Below the pieces are notes generated by a model. The model made no database searches and was not told where the DNA came from. It saw nothing but the letters and a program-made list of their open reading frames with translations. 64,000 bases of DNA, taken from positions 23,194,617 to 23,258,616 of the forward strand of contig OZ025207.1 of the NCBI GenBank assembly GCA_964019055.1, given 5' to 3'. The position numbers and the translations under genes are program-made. This document shows, in pieces, positions 42,382-53,900 of this stretch; the first letter of the stretch is position 1, and every line of letters starts with the position of its first letter. This DNA is from Anthopleura xanthogrammica (Eukaryota; Cnidaria; Anthozoa; Actiniaria; Actiniidae).

Positions 42382-44738
42382 ATGGCGGCTGCCTTGGTTG
42401 GACTTCGTCGTCTTGCAACAAGAACAAACCTCCGTTCTGTTGTTGTTTTGCACCAGAATTTTAAAAATTATGCAACCCAAGATACTGTGACACATACTGG
42501 ACAGGTGAATAATGAATTTTGTCCTGAAACTCAATTTGAAAATCCCGAAAAAAAGCTTTTATTTGATATATGTTTTTACCAAATAATATCTTTGTTTGTT
42601 AGCATCTTGATGTGTCTTTTTCCTCTTTTTAGGCTTGGGATAGTAAAGATTACAGGAATAAAAGATTCACTGACAGAAACAAAGAGGTTTGTCTGCTGCA
42701 AACTTAGCTTGGATGCATTGAATTTTGTACATTTTTTAACACATTAATAAATTAACAACTCTTTGTTACTCCGTGAGTTACAACTACATAACGAATACCC
42801 CGCAAATGACATGCACATATTGAATAACAATTTATTCATAGAAAACTCTAAAGCCAAAGGTTACACATTAAAACTTTTAGCTGAAATGTGTATGCAGCGG
42901 CATTGCAAGACAAATTTCAGAACAAATTGCACCTTGTAACACCCCAGCTTTGAGAAACTTCCATCACAAGAAAGTTTTTTGAATGGTAGAACTGCTTTCT
43001 ACTTGTGTAAAACGAAAACTTGTGCCGTAAACAAGTTTCAGGACGAAATTGTAGCTTGTAAAACCCCTGTGAAACATATCTCGCAACGCCACACAAGTTT
43101 CAGCTAAAAGTTTTAATGTGTAACAGGGCCTTTACTTGTTCTATAAAGAGTTTCCACGACTGCATATGATTTGTGGGGTATTCTGTAGTTGCTTTGGTTA
43201 TTTCATAAATTGTCTGCACCCTGTATTTGTCTCCCTCCCACCCTGCAGCAAAGTGGTAAAAAAATATGCACCAAAATGTATAAAGTGGTTTCACGACAGA
43301 CATGATTAAACACAGGAACAATGTTGATTTGCATGATAAAAAATTTCATTTCCCCAGGAGAAAATTTCTATTGTTTCAGGGGTCGAAATAACAGCCGGTC
43401 ATACGCCAGTCAAGATGACCAGCCAAATATATTTTTGACCAGTCATTGCCAATAATTAATCCATTATTCTTGGACAGTTAAAATGATTAATAATTAAATA
43501 TGGGTAATTTTCATTAAATTAATAATTTTCATTGTGGAAAGGTCTGCAAATATGTGCATTTGATAGCCTCAATATTTAAGCTTATAACATTTCACTAAAA
43601 TTAATATTAATCATGATTGTTGGGGAGCTAAACTTTACTGCTGATTTTCGTGAAAAACATAGAAGCATGCTGAGTAAATGTACTACTGATCAGTGGAAAT
43701 GTTATCTGTCAACATGTCCATTCAAAACCATGTTTGACCGGTCAAGTACCAAATTTGGCTGGACCTTGACCGCTGACTGGCCGTTATTTCGAGCCCTGTA
43801 TTTTGCCTACTGTGAAACTCCTTTTTAGTATTATTTGACCAACTCTGCTCATGTCTTCAATAGGTTAATCTGAATTTTAGCATCGATCTTGTCGCTGAAG
43901 AACCCCCTATTGAAATCAAAGGAAGATCTGTTTATTGCGATGGAGGTTTGTATAATTTCTTTAGAAGTTAATAATAAAGTTAATAATGAATATTAATAAT
44001 AATAATATTAATATTTTTTTTAGATTAGATTTTCTATCTAGACCCTCCTTTAATCTAAATGAAAGTGTGACTAATGTAATATGTTCATTCCATCTTAACA
44101 GGAGGAGGACCTCTGGGTCACCCCAAGGTTTACATTAACCTGGTATGTAGTACATGTATATGAGCACCATCTGGATTATAATGTGGCTAAATGAAATTTA
44201 GGCAAAGTTAGATTTGAGGCTTCCAGTTCTGCTTTCATAAATTGTGCTAAGTATTGTATCCCATCAATATGTAGGGCCTACTGGTATATGTAGAGTTCAT
44301 GGTTGCAGATCAGTGTCATCCTCGTTGTTTGCTGGCTTGATATCTGACACGACCTTCAGGCCATGCTAATGTGGGGCAGCCCTTTACTATGCAACCTGCG
44401 ACCCTTCATTCCTTGTTTTGAAAATCATTTCTCAAGTGGTTTTTAAATAAATCAGAGATGAAATATCACTCTGATTAAGAGTTTTGGACTTTTCTGAGAT
44501 TTAAAAAGTATCGGATTCAATTGTCAATAGTTTTCATTTAGAAAAAAGTGCTTGAACACAGGGCCAGCGATAAAAAACACAATGGACTATGATTGGTTAG
44601 AAAATTTATTGCCGCTCAGCTGGATTCATATCCACCCACCTGAACACTGACCTTGTTTTGTTCTAGGATCAAGATGGCGCCCATCCATGTGGATACTGTG
44701 GATTAAGGTTCATAAAGGCTAAGGATCATGCTCACTGA
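42382..44738 (+). CDS. NDUFS6: NADH dehydrogenase iron-sulfur protein 6 (complex I, mitochondrial)
   Basis: Five exons (42382-42504, 42633-42686, 43864-43945, 44102-44142, 44667-44738) join in phase to 123 residues; the human protein has 124. The N-terminus (MAAALVGLRRLATRTNLRS) is Arg-rich and lacks acids, as expected of a mitochondrial targeting peptide. VTHTGQAWDSKDYRNKRF and CDGGGGPLGHPKVYINL are family signatures. The zinc ligands are Cys84, His93, Cys108 and Cys111 (the last two in PCGYCGLRF). The subunit belongs to the peripheral arm of complex I and is needed late in assembly. All splice sites are GT-AG. An inverted-repeat element sits in intron 2. Confidence 0.97.
42845..43135. repeat. 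Inverted-repeat element (CCTGTTACAC ends) in intron 2 of NDUFS6
   Basis: GTTACACATTAAAACTTTTAG...TGAAA on the left is answered by TTTCAGCTAAAAGTTTTAAT...GTGTAACAGGGCC on the right. The ends match those at 30648-30920. The inside is non-coding. Confidence 0.85.
43378..43800. repeat. CAGGG-end element, longer copy 3
   Basis: From CAGGGGTCGAAATAACAGCC to GGCCGTTATTTCGAGCCCTG. It is about 420 bp, with extra AT-rich sequence between the two terminal parts. The minus strand carries GTCCAGCCAAATTTGG like the other copies. Confidence 0.8.
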
Positions 44739-44744
44739 AGGATA

Positions 44745-46790
44745 ATAGACAGGTTGTACATAAAGATCTATCACTCAATTTGCAGGTTAATTCAATGGTG
44801 TTTGTAATCAAAGTTAATTAAATTTGTTTTAATTTTCATCAAACATGATGTTTATCTTTTTTTTTTTCTTGCCCATAATTTCTAGAAAATTGACTTAGAG
44901 GGTTTACTGTATGTAATAAATCTATTTCAAAAAAGGTTGGTGAAGGTTTTGTCGCTTGTTGCATGCTTCTTATCAAGCTTGAAATGTATTATTTTCATAA
45001 TATTATGTGAATGTCAGCACAGCAGAAAACATGCTGAAAAAACCTGCTGAAAGGGTCTGGGAATATCCCATATTGTTGTGACCTTTTGCTGCTTGAATTC
45101 ACATCACCCATTCTGCTTTTTTGGCTTGGTATGCAGCTTACAAAATGTAACAAAACTTTCACAAACGTTTCTTGAAATAACAATATGAGAAGCATTTATA
45201 GTGGTGAGATTATGTTTTGAAATCTTATTTGATAAAATGTACTTCAACATTATTTTTTGGAAATGCATGATTTTACAACCTTAGCCCATGGCACTCTTTT
45301 TACTCATTTGATCCTGTGGTTGGAGGGGATAAGGTGGCACAGGAAAGACAATGATACATATGGTCAGCGATTCTAAAAATGGTGATTCTTCACTTTTCTA
45401 TTTAAACTTTGTCAATCAAAAATTTTATCGGTGTATCACTTTTACCTGAAAGATCATCCAAAAGTGAGTGAACAGGAAAAGTTTCAATGCCGTGGCATAT
45501 AAGTTATTACAGAATGAATTTACAGATATAAGTACCAGATTTTGCTGATCAATACTGACTAGCCTCGCTTTGGTGTCATTTACACACTTTACACTGCAGT
45601 AACTCCTAAAATAATCACTTTTTTGTCCCAGATTTTTCACAGAAGCCATATTTATATTATCTACAACATCAAAAGTATTCAATAGGAATCAATCATGATA
45701 CTGACATCCGACGGCAGCAATAAAGCTTGTGAATTTTTCCCACACGTTGTGGTTCAATACTTTTGACGTTGCCCCTGACAACATGTTCTTTTCAACAACA
45801 AAACTTTGTGACAAAACTTTGGTCGTTCCAAGCTCAACTGAGAAGCGTAGTAATCATATGCGACAACAAATAATCCTAAAGTTTGGATATCAATTAGCAG
45901 TTAAAAATTACATTCTACAGGGTTCGAAATACCCACAAGCTAATTGGCTAAATGCGAGTTGGAAATTACGAATATCGAGTGAAAAGATATTGGAATCGCT
46001 TTTTCTAGCTTGTTCGATCTCTTTTTAGTAAATAATGATATGCAAAGGAAAATAAGGTCTTTGCGTTCAATCCATTTATCTTGTAGCTGTTCAATGTATA
46101 AGATAAGTTTATCTTGTCATTAAAAAAACGAAATTCTAACCCTGTTCTATATCATTATATAAATTTGTCATTTTTTAAATAATTTCTCAGACATATATCA
46201 TAAGACTTGTAATAGATTAGACATTGTTCTACCTCCCTAGTTACTGTTGCTATGTTGGACAAGCTAAAATGAATTCTTGACATACAGCATTGAACAGATG
46301 CAGAATAATGCTGAAAATTGTCTGACAATGTCTGTCTTAGAATAAATGCATTCTAAAGACCTGTACATTTACAGGAAAAAATTGATAACTACAAAAAAAC
46401 CTTCGAATTAGAGTTTGTTTGTTGGACAAATATTTCATTGGGAAAACTGCCATTTGTTTTGTATTTACTCGAGCTGGGATCTGGGATATGGCAAAGCTGG
46501 GATCAGTGTATTCACCATTTTCAATATATCTTTTCACTGTTCACAATCAAAGTATTCAATCAAGACTGCAAGGTAATTTCAAAGGATTTTTCAAATTTGA
46601 ACCTTGAAGCCTCGACTGAATGCTTTGTGTTTCACCAGTGAACTGATGTATGAAAAGTGTTGAATACTGTTGGCACAGCAATGAACCAATCAGATGTAAC
46701 AGATGGTATATAAACTCACTATTCATCCTATCAGAAACCTTGAAATACTGCAGATACAAGAAGACAATGAGGTATTTCGAATTATGTAAA
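44745..46790. other. Gene-poor intergenic region
   Basis: No exon that splices in phase was found on either strand, and no protein family was recognised in the short open frames. AT-rich with no obvious tandem repeat. Confidence 0.5.
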
Positions 46791-46811
46791 AATCTCTAGT
46801 ATATACGTTTA

Positions 46812-47110
46812 TTATTATTAATTATTATTATTAATAATGATTTATATAGCGCCTATTCCCTTTAGCCCATAGGCGCTTTACATCCAAAAAAGAAACTTGA
46901 AGTAATTAAAGAAAACAAGTCAATAAGTCAATAAGTCAATTGTAGGCTTTCTCAAATAAATGAGTCTTGAGCTGGCGTTTGAAATTTTGAATGTCATGGT
47001 CAGTGTAGCTTCTCAGATTGTCCGGAAGTGAGTTCCATAGTCTTGGAGCAGATGAGCTGAAAGCTCTATAGCCGTAAGTTCGTAGCTTAACGTTGTGACG
47101 TTTGTCACAA
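46812..47110 (-). mobile_element. LINE 3' end (5'-truncated insertion)
   Basis: The minus strand encodes the last residues of a non-LTR retrotransposon polymerase: TYGYRAFSSSAPRLWNSLP, DNLRSYTDHDIQNFKRQLK, THLFEKAYN and a stop. A short 3' UTR follows, with a stem (AAAGCGCCTATGGG...AATAGGCGCT), TATATAAATCATT and an (ATT)n tail. This fits 5' truncation of a fairly recent insertion, since the frame is intact over the fragment. Confidence 0.88.
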
Positions 47111-47145
47111 TTAAACCCACATTAACGACCCACTCGCCATTAGAG

Positions 47146-47220
47146 TCTCCAGCAGCTCAGTGGTAGAGCGTCCGACTAGCATACGGAGGGTCGTGGGTTT
47201 GATTCCCATCTGGGGCTCAG
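47146..47220 (+). repeat. tRNA-Ala-like sequence (SINE head or tRNA pseudogene)
   Basis: GCTCAGTGGTAGAGC forms a D arm. An anticodon arm with loop CTAGCAT would read AGC (Ala). GTGGGTTTGATTCCCAT forms a T arm with a good B box. The acceptor stem pairs except at the first position, and position 8 is C instead of U. It is more likely a tRNA-derived repeat than a functional tRNA gene. Confidence 0.55.
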
Positions 47221-47616
47221 AATTTTTTCTGAGTCCATTCAGTATGGTACGATCACATATACATTTCATACACTAGTATATATTTGAGCAACCTGTCGAA
47301 GGGCCAAGAATGAGTCTCATATTACATGCAGGATTTGAAGCTTTTAAAGAAGACATTTTCTAGACTGGAAAAAAATAAGTAAAAGTATAATAACTGTCTT
47401 TAATTTTCTCTATTAGAGTATCCAAATAAATTTCAGGTGATAATAATTAAACAACTCTCGGCTCCCTCATGTAGAAAATAGTCTACATCATTCAATAGCC
47501 ACAAGACTCAAAGTTATATAATAGAACGAAGCTAACAAAGAATACAATAGGTTTCTGTTACATACACTTTGTCTTCTATTTTGTTCTCTGCACAAAGTTA
47601 TATCCCATCTCTGAGT

Positions 47617-48062
47617 ATTCACCACTTTCACATTCCCATAATACTTTGCATTTTGGGGGGGGGGGGGGGGGAGGGGAACAATAGCAAAAATTATTTGAAA
47701 ATTCAAAACTTTTTGTGCAGATGCTGAGTATATTTGCTGTTATCATTGAAAAATCCAGTATCAGTTTATTCAGAGTTAATTCCACACGCATATGAGAATG
47801 AAACGTTTGGTGTTACAGACAATGTATGGACTTACCAAGAAATGTCATGACTTTTACTTGTAAACCTGTTAGAATTTCTTTCTTCCTGGTTTTTGTGAAT
47901 TCTGATAGAATCTATCATAGATGCATAAGTGTTTTAGGTGTTTTTTCTTCAATTCTTATTAATCTTTATGGTAATATTAACGATTTTGTCTCGTTGTTGC
48001 TCCCCCCCCCCCCCCCCCCAAAAAACGCAGAGCATTAAGGGAAGGTGAAAGTGGTGAAAAAA
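47617..48062. mobile_element. About 445-bp TIR element with homopolymer-expanded ends
   Basis: Left end CACCACTTTCACATTCCC, then ATAATACTTTGCATTTTGGGG. The right end is its inverse (CCCCAAAAAACGCAGAGCAT, then GGGAAGGTGAAAGTGGTG). The junctions inside the ends are long G and C runs. Single ends of the same type occur near 8387-8425, 12309, 20320-20360 and 34735-34766. Confidence 0.85.
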
Positions 48063-48299
48063 CGGAACTACGTAACTGAAAAAATGTCCCTATCTTTAAT
48101 AAAATAGATAAATTCTGAATTAACTAGAAAACAAACTTTTTATCTATCTGGAGTTGCTAAAATAATTTCAAATAATGTGAAACAAAGTTAGGTATCTAAC
48201 CATGCACCTGAATTCTTCCTTCCTCTTATTACATCTTGATACCAATACTAGACTCTTCGTCAAATACTTTTTCTTATTCAAATGTTTTGACTCTGATTT

Positions 48300-49182
48300 A
48301 AGTCAGGGTACGGCTGACTCACAGATAGAACCCTGAAACAACCTCTGGGCTGATCTAAGTCAGGGCATGGCTGACTCACAGATTGAACACTGAAACAACC
48401 TCTGGGCTGATCTAAGTCAGAGCATGGCTAACTCACAGATTGAACCCTGAAACAACCTCTGGGGTGATCTAAGTCAGGGCATGGCGGACTCACAGATTGA
48501 ACACTGAAACAACCTCTGGGCTGATCTAAGTCAGGGCATGGCTGACTCACAGATAGAACCCTGAAACAACCTCTGGGCTGATCTAAGTCAGGGCATGGCT
48601 GACTCACAGATTGAACACTGAAACAACCTCTGGGCTGATTTAAGTCAGGGCATGGCTAACTCACAGACAGAACCCTGAAACAACCTCTGGGCTGATTTAA
48701 GTCAGGGCATGGCTGACTCACAGATAGAACCCTGAAACAACCTCTGGGGTGATCTAAGTCAGGGCATGGCTGACTCACAGATTGAACACTGAAACAACCT
48801 CTGGGCTGATCTAAGTCAGGGCATGGCTGACTCACAGATTGAACACTGAAACAACCTCTGGGCTGATCTAAGTCAGGGCATGGCTAACTCACAGACAGAA
48901 CCCTGAAACAACCTCTGGGCTGATTTAAGTCAGGGCATGGCTGACTCACAGATAGAACCCTGAAACAACCTCTGGGGTGATCTAAGTCAGGGCATGGCTG
49001 ACTCACAGATTGAACACTGAAACAACCTCTGGGCTGATCTAAGTCAGGGCATGGCTGACTCACAGATTGAACACTGAAACAACCTCTGGGCTGATCTAAG
49101 TCAGGGCATGGCTAACTCACAGATCGAACCCTGAAACAACCTCTGGGCTGATCTAAGTCAGGGCATGGCTAACTCACAGGTA
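48300..49182. repeat. About 57-bp minisatellite (about 15 copies)
   Basis: The unit contains CTAAGTCAGGGCATGGCT, GACTCACAGATTGAAC and TGAAACAACCTCTGGGCTGA. Neighbouring units alternate between GATTGAACACTG and GATAGAACCCTG types, so higher-order repeats are present. The same unit occurs inverted at 51853-52097 and as one dispersed copy near 32740-32790. Confidence 0.97.
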
Positions 49183-49199
49183 CTCACAACTGGTACAAG

Positions 49200-50970
49200 G
49201 TAGTGATCATCAGACTAACAAAAGGAACTATGGGTAGAAGTGGTATGAAGAATCTGGTATGAAGTTGTAATAAGAGAACCAAGAATTCAAAGTCCATAAC
49301 AAGTTTCACAAACCTGACTTTTAAATTCTCTGAGCAGATTACATCGGTGGGGAATTTCAAAAATAAGGCTCTTAAAAATATTGAGATTTAAGAACGTAAA
49401 GCTGTCAATAAACTATGCAAATGCCAACCCGCATTAGCAAAATTCTAGTTTTCTCAAGCTGAAGTTTGCCTTGTGTTGTCAATTCAAATTTGAAACACAT
49501 TGCAAAAACAAAAATAATATAATACTCTAACTTTTAATTGGTTTTCCAAGCATCCTCTGTGTAATGTAAAGTGATTGAATTATTGGTTCCTTAACAGGGG
49601 TAAAAATCTCTTGGACTAAAAATTTGTAGGAAGCTGAAATGCTTGAAATATTCTTTTTACAAGGTATATAAATTGCACAACTCGTATTGAACACAATCTG
49701 CGCATGTGTTTTTTAGACTGCTTGCGGCATGATGGATTACAGCTCAATTAGGAGGACAAAACAATAGACATTTCCAATTTAGCAGCATAGGCATATACTA
49801 TATGCCGGCCACTCATTCGTGTTTAAAAAAAAAACGGGATATACTATGCCTGTGCTGCTAAATCGGAAATGTCTAATAGGTTCCAATTCTCAGAAGATTG
49901 AAATTCTCGTTTTGTCCTCCAAATTGAGCTGCATTCTGACATGCTGCAAGGGGTTTATAGGCATGATAGATATCATAATTTAGTTTTACACTCTCCACAA
50001 ATAATTCTAAAAACGTTAGTGTCAGCTTGAGAAAAATTCATTGTGTATCAACAGCTTTTTAGGAAGTAAGAGAGGAATCACACCTTTCCCAGGGGAGTGC
50101 AAGGTATTTCATTTATACCTCTCCTTTGACTGGACATAATCATTTTTTACGATCAGAAATTTCGTGAAATTTTTCAGCATAAAAAATCTAGTCTGCAAAG
50201 CAGGTACAGGTCACATGTCCTTCTGTTGAGAATAATTTCTTTATAAAATTTACATTAATGTCAATGTAGGTCAAACACAAAACTATCTTTCCTAGAATGA
50301 CACATGGTCTGAAATGAGAAAACATTATGCCCAAGCCAAAAAGAAAGGTATACAAGGTATCAATGGCATTGTATTACATACATGTATTGTGTGACATTTT
50401 AAATATTGACTCTGCACTTTCAGAAATGCCATGCCTACCAACATACATTTTCTTGTAAAAAAAAAAGCTGATTTTGATCACCTGTAACTTTGGCACTATT
50501 TATCAAAACCGCTTCAAACTTTCTCGATTTACTAATTTTGGTATGCTCTTTTCAAATATCACATTTCTGAAAGCGTGGAGTCTATAACTGAAATGTGACA
50601 CAATAGGTGATACAAAGTCATTAACCTCAAACAGTGTCTTCTCTCCGCCAAACAACAAATGGCATGCCATACAAACACACTTGAATGCGGCACAACTAAG
50701 TGTTACCACTGCATACATGTAAAAAATCCCACCTGTGCAATATGAGCTCTCCCTGCACACATTTATACAATTCTAATATTTCCATGAGTTCTACCAGTAA
50801 TTTTGATCAATGCAAATGGATGATAAAAAATTACTAGCTTTCTACATATATATGAGATGAGATTTCTTCTCACTCTTGTCGACATTGCGAGCCCATGGAA
50901 TCATCCACAAGTTCAGGCTATTTTGGCAGCCTTGAGTTTATATTTCTTGTAATTATTTCTATTTTCTTTG
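49200..50970. other. 3' flank of the syntrophin gene
   Basis: No exon was recognised. It contains the foldback at 49722-49955; the rest shows no feature I can support. Confidence 0.5.
49722..49955. repeat. Foldback element (nested arms)
   Basis: GCTCAATTAGGAGGACAAAA and TTTTGTCCTCCAAATTGAGC are the outer arms. AGACATTTCCAATTTAGCAG and CTGCTAAATCGGAAATGTCT are the inner arms, with CATAGGCATATACTA facing TATACTATGCCTGTG near the loop. Confidence 0.85.
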
Positions 50971-50971
50971 A

Positions 50972-53900
50972 TTAAGCAAAAAGTCCAAGGCGAGTGGTCT
51001 TGGCAGATAGGAATGTGTGCAGTACAAAAACAACTGGCTTGGGGCAGCCATGAAGGTCTAGTTCCTGAAAATATAAGAAATTCTATGCATCAATGCATGT
51101 TATACACATGTAATTATCTTGTCGTTTATACATCTATTTGTCCGTCTGTCCATCAATCTTCCCTCTACTAATCCCAGGGCTTAAAATACACTGTAATAGC
51201 TGGTCATCAGACAATGTCCAGCCAAAATTGGAACTGGTCAAATCTTTGCATTGCCGATCATTTTGAACAGTAACTTTGAGCCAGAAATAAGGTATGACTG
51301 AGCTAAAGCTAAATAGGCTGGTGATCATGACTTATAACCAGCCGCTATTTTAAGCCCTGAATCCATAGACTTGTCCATCCACTCTTTAAATGACTTACTC
51401 ATCCATCTATTCACTCTCCCATCAACTCAACCAACTCTCCATCCTTCAATCTACCCACGCCTCCTTTTTTTAACATAATGCCTATAATATACATAGCATT
51501 TTTCCCCTCCTCTATTCTCACCTGTTCACCATCTTCCCCTCCAAAGTCTAACCAAAGTAAATGATGTCCATCATCGGCAGACATTTTGAGCCTTTCAAAG
51601 GGGAAAAACCAGTAGGTCTGTGATCTAGTAGCACCATCTGCTCCTGAACGAGCATCTGTCAGGGTTAGACCATTTTCATAGTGGATTGTTAATCGTGCTT
51701 CTTGGCCTTGCCATGTTACAGCTGAAAACCATGATAAAATAATCATATAATCATAATAATAGTAATGGTTGTCGCATTGTCGTCGTCCTCCTCCTCCTCC
51801 TCCTCTATAATTGGCTGAAACTATTTTTCACAAGACATTTGTAGATATAGTTGTTTCAGGGTTCAATCTGCGAGTTAGTCATGCCCTGACTTAGATCAGC
51901 CCAAAGGTTGTTTCAGGGTTCAATCTGTGAGTTAGTCATGCCCTGACTTAGATCAGCCCAGAGGTTGTTTCAGGGTTCAATCTGTGAGTTAGTCATGCCC
52001 TGACTTAGATCAGCCCAGAGGTTGTTTCAGGGTTTAATCTGTGAGTTAGTCATGCCCTGACTTAGATCAGCCCAGAGGTTGTTTCAGGGTTCAAAAAAAA
52101 TTGGATTTCATAATACCTATTTTAGCCACTACAACTCTACTTACCACAGTTGATTTCTTTGATGAGTATGGCCGCGTCATGTGCACCTTGTACAATGCTG
52201 CGCGACCAATGTGCTAACTCTCTTGCAGTTTCTACTCTGAAGAGGTGCGCTTCTACTCCTTTTCTTGATCCTGTTCTTGTTCCAAAACAAAGGTCTTGGT
52301 GCTGTATGTGGTTATTTCCATGCCCAGAGTGTACAAGTCTAACATATACAAAGAGTTAACTTAGCATATAAATGCTTTAAAATACTTTATTTTCAGCGTT
52401 TGTATCAAATTTATTTTTTCAAAATTTGTTCCTTTGAACAAAATTGAAAAGAATTGCACATATTATTTGAAATACATGTACGAAAGAAAAAAACCTAACC
52501 TTGTAGCAAGAAGAGGATGACTAAGAAAAGGTGCACTCCAGTCTTCTTTTGACCAAGGTGCCGCCTCATAAAGTAACATATCTTTTTCTGTTAGAGCCAT
52601 AAACACAGGCTTCCAGTCCATACGACTACTATCGCCACCAAGGTGAACCTGCTCACTCAGCCAGCCCATTGATTTTATCTCTCTGTAACCAACACTACTA
52701 CTGAGCATTTCATTGACCTCTTCCGTTGCTGAAAGAAAAAGGTTCAATATAGTTGCTATGGAAACACTTTATCCTTAAGAAGGGCTTTGATACTGTTACT
52801 ATGGAAACAGATTTTATCCTTACACTCATTTTCATAATTATGTAACCAACATAGCCCATTTTCATAACTATGCAACCAATACAGCCCAACACATTTTTTG
52901 GCTGGCGACAATCAAAAACTAACTGGCTCTGACCATTGAAAATGTTGATTGCTGGAAGCCGAAAAACCCAGACAACTTGAATTATAGCTTATTGTCTGGG
53001 ACACATAATTATGAAAATAGGTGTAAGGCCTTGTAACACTTAATGTAAATATATTTGCAAGCGCTATCCAAAATGGATGTCTTTAGATTAAAAATCCCTT
53101 ATGCAATCTTTAATATCTGTGAATCTATGCTTTCACTAACACTGTCATCTCAGTTCAGGTTTTAAAGCATTTTGGCATTAATGTCCTAGCATCGTCATGT
53201 GTAAAGGTGAAAAAGATTCCTATAACTGTAGTGTTTGTGTGGATGCATGAAAACACTCTTTACATGAGTGTACGTGCATGGACAGGACCTTAGAAAACAA
53301 AATTCTTGATTCAATTGTAGGTGAGGTTAGCATGGGAAATACTGAGCAAGCTAGGGTGATCACTAGTAACATTTCATTAGACCTCATTAGTAATTTTCTT
53401 ATCTCCTGAATATATGCTTGAAGATAATGAACCATGAGTGGAGAATGGAGACATGAGGAGGACATTTGAAGTGGACGGCTAAGCTACGCTTATGAAACAT
53501 ATCTTAAATCAACAATGTGCACTTTTCACAGATAACTAAACCTTGTAAAAAGATACTTTCTTTTGGTTTGTATCTGACCTTCAATAATGGAATACTAAAT
53601 ACAATAACTACAGTACCTCATGGGATTACAACTCACTGATAACATGTCCATTATAATTATATCTATTAGTTAATGTCATTTAATCCTTTAGTTTCAAATT
53701 CTCTGTTGCTCAAAGCAAGGCTAGGTTAGCCTTCAATATTTGTAGAATATTCACATGTTTTAGTGAAGGTCCGTGGAATTTCCAAGTGTTTGTATTGTTG
53801 AAGTTGTGTATTCTTTACTTTACTGCTGGTATTTGTGGATGTTTTGACACTGAAATGAGGCTAACCCTGAGTAAACGAGTCTGTAATCAAGGAATGTAGT

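Noticed and set aside
47146..47220. Functional tRNA-Ala gene
   Set aside because: The acceptor end is mismatched at the first pair, position 8 is not U, and it lies in repeat-rich sequence next to a LINE end.
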